Assembly (NCBI GenBank): GCA_018970145.1 | Contig: JAGWWY010000001.1 | Span: 394,094 to 458,093 of the forward strand | Direction of reading: 5' to 3' | DNA: 64,000 nt | From: Gammaproteobacteria bacterium | GTDB lineage: Bacteria > Pseudomonadota > Gammaproteobacteria > Steroidobacterales > Steroidobacteraceae | In this document: positions 62,270 to 64,000 of the stretch, piece after piece | Numbering within the stretch: position 1 is the stretch's first letter | How the letters are laid out: each line of letters opens with the position of its first letter | Made by a program: the position numbers and the translations under genes | The notes under the pieces: model-generated | The model's database searches: none | What the model was told of the DNA's origin: nothing | The model's input: the letters and a program-made list of their open reading frames with translations, nothing else

Positions 62270-63022
62270 ATGACGAAGTGGGCTTTTTCAGTCTGGGCAG
62301 TCGGTACGGCGACGGCGATGTGGGCGTCCGTCGCCGCCTCGTCTCAGCCGCAGTTCGATCTCGAATGGGTGCATGCCTCGCAGGGTCGCAACACCGTCCA
62401 AGTTCCAAACGATGCCAGCGGTACGCGTTTTTCGCTCGATGCACTCTCCGGTTCTGGTCCCATCGATGCGCCTCGGCTGCAAGTCAGTTGGCGTAGCGGC
62501 GAGAAACAGGAGTGGCGTTTGCTAGCCGCGCCTTTGTCACTCTCGGGAAGCAATGTCACCCTCGCCCCAATCCAATTTCAAGGGCAACGATTCGCAACTG
62601 GTGTGGTGTCGACGCGCTACCAGTTCAACTCTTGGCGGGCAACATGGCGCTATCGCTGGATCGATCGAGCAGATCTCATCGTCAAGGTTGGTGCGACAGC
62701 CAAGATTCGTGACGCGAGTATTCGTTTAAGATCAAGTAGCCTCGAAGCGAGCAAGGACGACACTGGTTTCGTGCCGTTGTTGCATGTTGCCTTCGAGCGA
62801 CCTCTGTCGGCGAACTGGCGTTTGGAGGCGGATGTCGACGCACTGGCGGGTGGCCCGGGCTACGCCGTTGATGCTGGCTTGCGCGTCGCGCGTGCTTTGT
62901 CTTCGAATTGGAGCGTGCACGCGGGCGCGCGCTATCTTGACGGTGGTGCCGATAACGACGAGGTATACGCATTCGCCGATTTCACGAGCGTTACGCTCGG
63001 GGTGAGTTGGCGCCCTCGCTGA
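62270..63022 (+). CDS. Small outer-membrane beta-barrel-like protein, function unknown
   Basis: A 250-residue exported protein: signal peptide MTKWAFSVWAVGTATAMWASVAAS, then alternating amphipathic strands (PQFDLEWVHASQG, LQVSWRSGEKQEWRLLAAPLSLSG, WRATWRYRWIDRADLIVKVGATAKI, WSVHAGARYLDGG) and the end SVTLGVSWRPR. The pattern suggests an eight- to twelve-strand barrel, similar in feel to YaiO/OmpW-like proteins, but I do not recognise the family. It begins seven bases after ppc. The 3' end overlaps ccoS by 32 bases. Confidence 0.75.
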   Translation: MTKWAFSVWAVGTATAMWASVAASSQPQFDLEWVHASQGRNTVQVPNDASGTRFSLDALSGSGPIDAPRLQVSWRSGEKQEWRLLAAPLSLSGSNVTLAPIQFQGQRFATGVVSTRYQFNSWRATWRYRWIDRADLIVKVGATAKIRDASIRLRSSSLEASKDDTGFVPLLHVAFERPLSANWRLEADVDALAGGPGYAVDAGLRVARALSSNWSVHAGARYLDGGADNDEVYAFADFTSVTLGVSWRPR

Positions 63023-63182
63023 CCCCATCATGGCGCGGCAGGGGATCCTCCTCCAGAGCCGCCCGAGCGGACTCGTCCACGTCGTCAAACTGACCGCCAT
63101 TGACGGCCCAGAAAAATGCCCAGATGGCCGCCGCCACCAAGACGATGGATAGCGGAATCAACAAATAAATGCTCTGTAACAT
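62991..63182 (-). CDS. ccoS: cbb3-type cytochrome oxidase assembly protein CcoS
   Basis: A 63-residue protein with one membrane helix. MLQSIYLLIPLSIVLVAAAIWAFFWAVNGGQFDDVD is the CcoS signature (IPLS-x8-FFWAV-x-x-GQFDD). It is needed for cofactor insertion into the cbb3 oxidase. Its ATG overlaps the ccoI stop as TGATG, the usual CcoI-CcoS order. The C-terminal tail is longer than minimal CcoS and overlaps the convergent barrel gene. Confidence 0.93.
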   Translation of the reverse strand: MLQSIYLLIPLSIVLVAAAIWAFFWAVNGGQFDDVDESARAALEEDPLPRHDGVSEGANSPRA

Positions 63183-64000
63183 CAGGCAGCTCCTGTGGCG
63201 GGTTGCGATGCGCGCAGGATTCGGCGTGCATTGAAGACCACTAACAAGGACGAAAAGGACATGCCGAGAGCCGCTAACCACGGCGGCATGAGACCGATGG
63301 CAGCGAGTGGCAGCGCCGTCATGTTGTAGATCACGGCCCAGCGTAGGTTCTGTCGCACGATCACGAGTGTGCGAACGGCCACATCGTGCGCGAGCGGCAG
63401 CGAGGCAAGCGACTCGCGCAGCAACAACAGGTCTCCGGCTGCGTGGGCGATGCTCGAACCGCGGCCCATCGCCATCGATACATCGGCTGCCGCAAGCACG
63501 GGACCGTCGTTGATGCCATCGCCGATCATCAGCACCCGGTGACCTTCGCTCTGCAGCCTCTGCAATGTGGCGAGTTTGTCCTCGGGACGCAACTCCGCAC
63601 TCGCGTTGTCGATGCGCAGTTCCGCAGCCGTTGCAGTGACGGCTGTTCGACGATCGCCGCTGGCAAGGTAAATGACAAGGCCGCGCGATTGCAACGCGCG
63701 CACTGCCTCGGGTGCGTCGCTGCGTAAAGCATCGGCGATTCGAAAACGAGCGCTGCGGCCCTCGCGATCGGCGAGCACGATGTGCGAGCCGTCGTCCGAG
63801 GAGCCGTCGTCCGAGGAGCCGTCGAGAGCAAAGTGGGGCTGGCCGATCGCGCGAGTGAGACCCAATCCGCCGTGCGAAAAGCGTCGGTGATGGCACGGCA
63901 CTTCAAGGCGAGCATCGAGCTCTTTGCCTGCGATACCGAGCACGCCTGGGCGATCGACGATCCATCGCCGGCTGCGCGCACGGCGATAACGGTCTGCCTC
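63182..64000 (-). CDS. ccoI: Copper-transporting P-type ATPase CcoI, C-terminal part
   Basis: The last 272 residues of a P1B-type ATPase that supplies copper to cbb3 oxidase; the 5' part is beyond the window. FRIADALRSDAPEAVRALQSRG, the hinge motif LMIGDGINDGPVLAAADVSMAMG (Ala to Gly after GIND), and two final membrane segments (RWAVIYNMTALPLAAIGLMPPWLAALGMSFSSLLVVFNARR) are clear. Upstream in the N-domain, a 15-bp tandem repeat writes GSSDD twice. The frame is open to base 64000. The linked ccoS supports CcoI/FixI over general CopA. Confidence 0.92.
   Translation of the reverse strand, partial: EADRYRRARSRRWIVDRPGVLGIAGKELDARLEVPCHHRRFSHGGLGLTRAIGQPHFALDGSSDDGSSDDGSHIVLADREGRSARFRIADALRSDAPEAVRALQSRGLVIYLASGDRRTAVTATAAELRIDNASAELRPEDKLATLQRLQSEGHRVLMIGDGINDGPVLAAADVSMAMGRGSSIAHAAGDLLLLRESLASLPLAHDVAVRTLVIVRQNLRWAVIYNMTALPLAAIGLMPPWLAALGMSFSSLLVVFNARRILRASQPATGAA
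63786..63828. repeat. 15-bp tandem repeat inside ccoI
   Basis: GAGCCGTCGTCCGAG occurs twice in direct succession (63786-63800, 63801-63815), plus a partial third copy. Since the unit is a multiple of three, it keeps the frame and adds acidic Gly-Ser-Ser-Asp-Asp units in the nucleotide-binding region. It could vary in number between strains. Confidence 0.7.

Noticed and set aside
63786..63828. CRISPR-like repeat
   Set aside because: The units are adjacent without spacers, in frame within ccoI, and there are no cas genes.
1..64000. Mobile elements, integrases, tRNA or rRNA genes
   Set aside because: No transposase, integrase, phage protein or terminal inverted repeats were seen, and no tRNA-like cloverleaf or rRNA sequence was recognised by eye; a tRNAscan or Infernal run would be decisive.

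Overview
The window is a GC-rich, gene-dense bacterial chromosome segment. It carries about 49 protein genes and no rRNA, tRNA, CRISPR array, insertion sequence or phage gene that I could recognise. No stretch over 300 bases lacks a gene; the longest gap is 249 bases (56643-56891). The fused RlmKL methyltransferase, AceK, a Puu-type polyamine pathway, cbb3-oxidase assembly genes, RND efflux and several TonB-dependent receptors point to an aerobic gammaproteobacterium that scavenges lipids, amines and other organics. I cannot name a genus.

Layout. 1-2487: vitamin B12 uptake (C-terminal part of a BtuB-like receptor, then a BtuM-like membrane protein) and a convergent acyl-CoA dehydrogenase. 2521-8592: TorF-family porin, PuuC-like aldehyde dehydrogenase, a DEDDh exonuclease/UvrC-like nuclease fusion, RlmKL. 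8602-12764: RND efflux adaptor and pump. 12747-23187: polyamine island with two glutamine-synthetase-like PuuA enzymes, PuuB, PuuD, a putrescine-type aminotransferase and a PotFGHI-type ABC importer; agmatine deiminase (35316) and PuuC (3408) lie elsewhere in the window but fit the same route from agmatine or putrescine to GABA or succinate. 23224-24399: Cys/Met-type PLP enzyme. 24381-30942: a complete three-subunit magnesium-chelatase-like set (BchD, BchI, BchH) with no other pigment gene beside it, and a TGTC-N10-GACA palindrome between bchI and bchH that matches the PpsR/CrtJ operator consensus.

30894-36473: sterol-desaturase-family protein, AceK, Icd, agmatine deiminase. 36416-43611: TonB receptor without an evident signal peptide, a PlpD-like type Vd patatin, a small conserved protein, MsrA, a Kef-type antiporter. 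43613-48596: omega-amino-acid aminotransferase, aromatic/aspartate aminotransferase, TonB receptor. 48615-55763: acyl-CoA cluster (three CaiB-type CoA-transferases, acyl-CoA dehydrogenase, MaoC hydratase) with a GntR/UTRA regulator and an EamA exporter. 55773-59411: an amidohydrolase-fold protein that has lost most metal ligands, divergent from a TonB receptor behind a perfect 20-bp palindrome. 59536-64000: PEP carboxylase with both metal-binding acids exchanged, a small outer-membrane protein, CcoS and part of the CcoI copper ATPase.

Four genome-style features recur. Convergent genes almost always overlap at their 3' ends. Same-strand neighbours are often coupled by ATGA or TGATG overlaps. 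Several genes have a TACAAT-like -10 box only 6-7 bases before the start codon, which suggests leaderless mRNAs. TTG and GTG starts are common.
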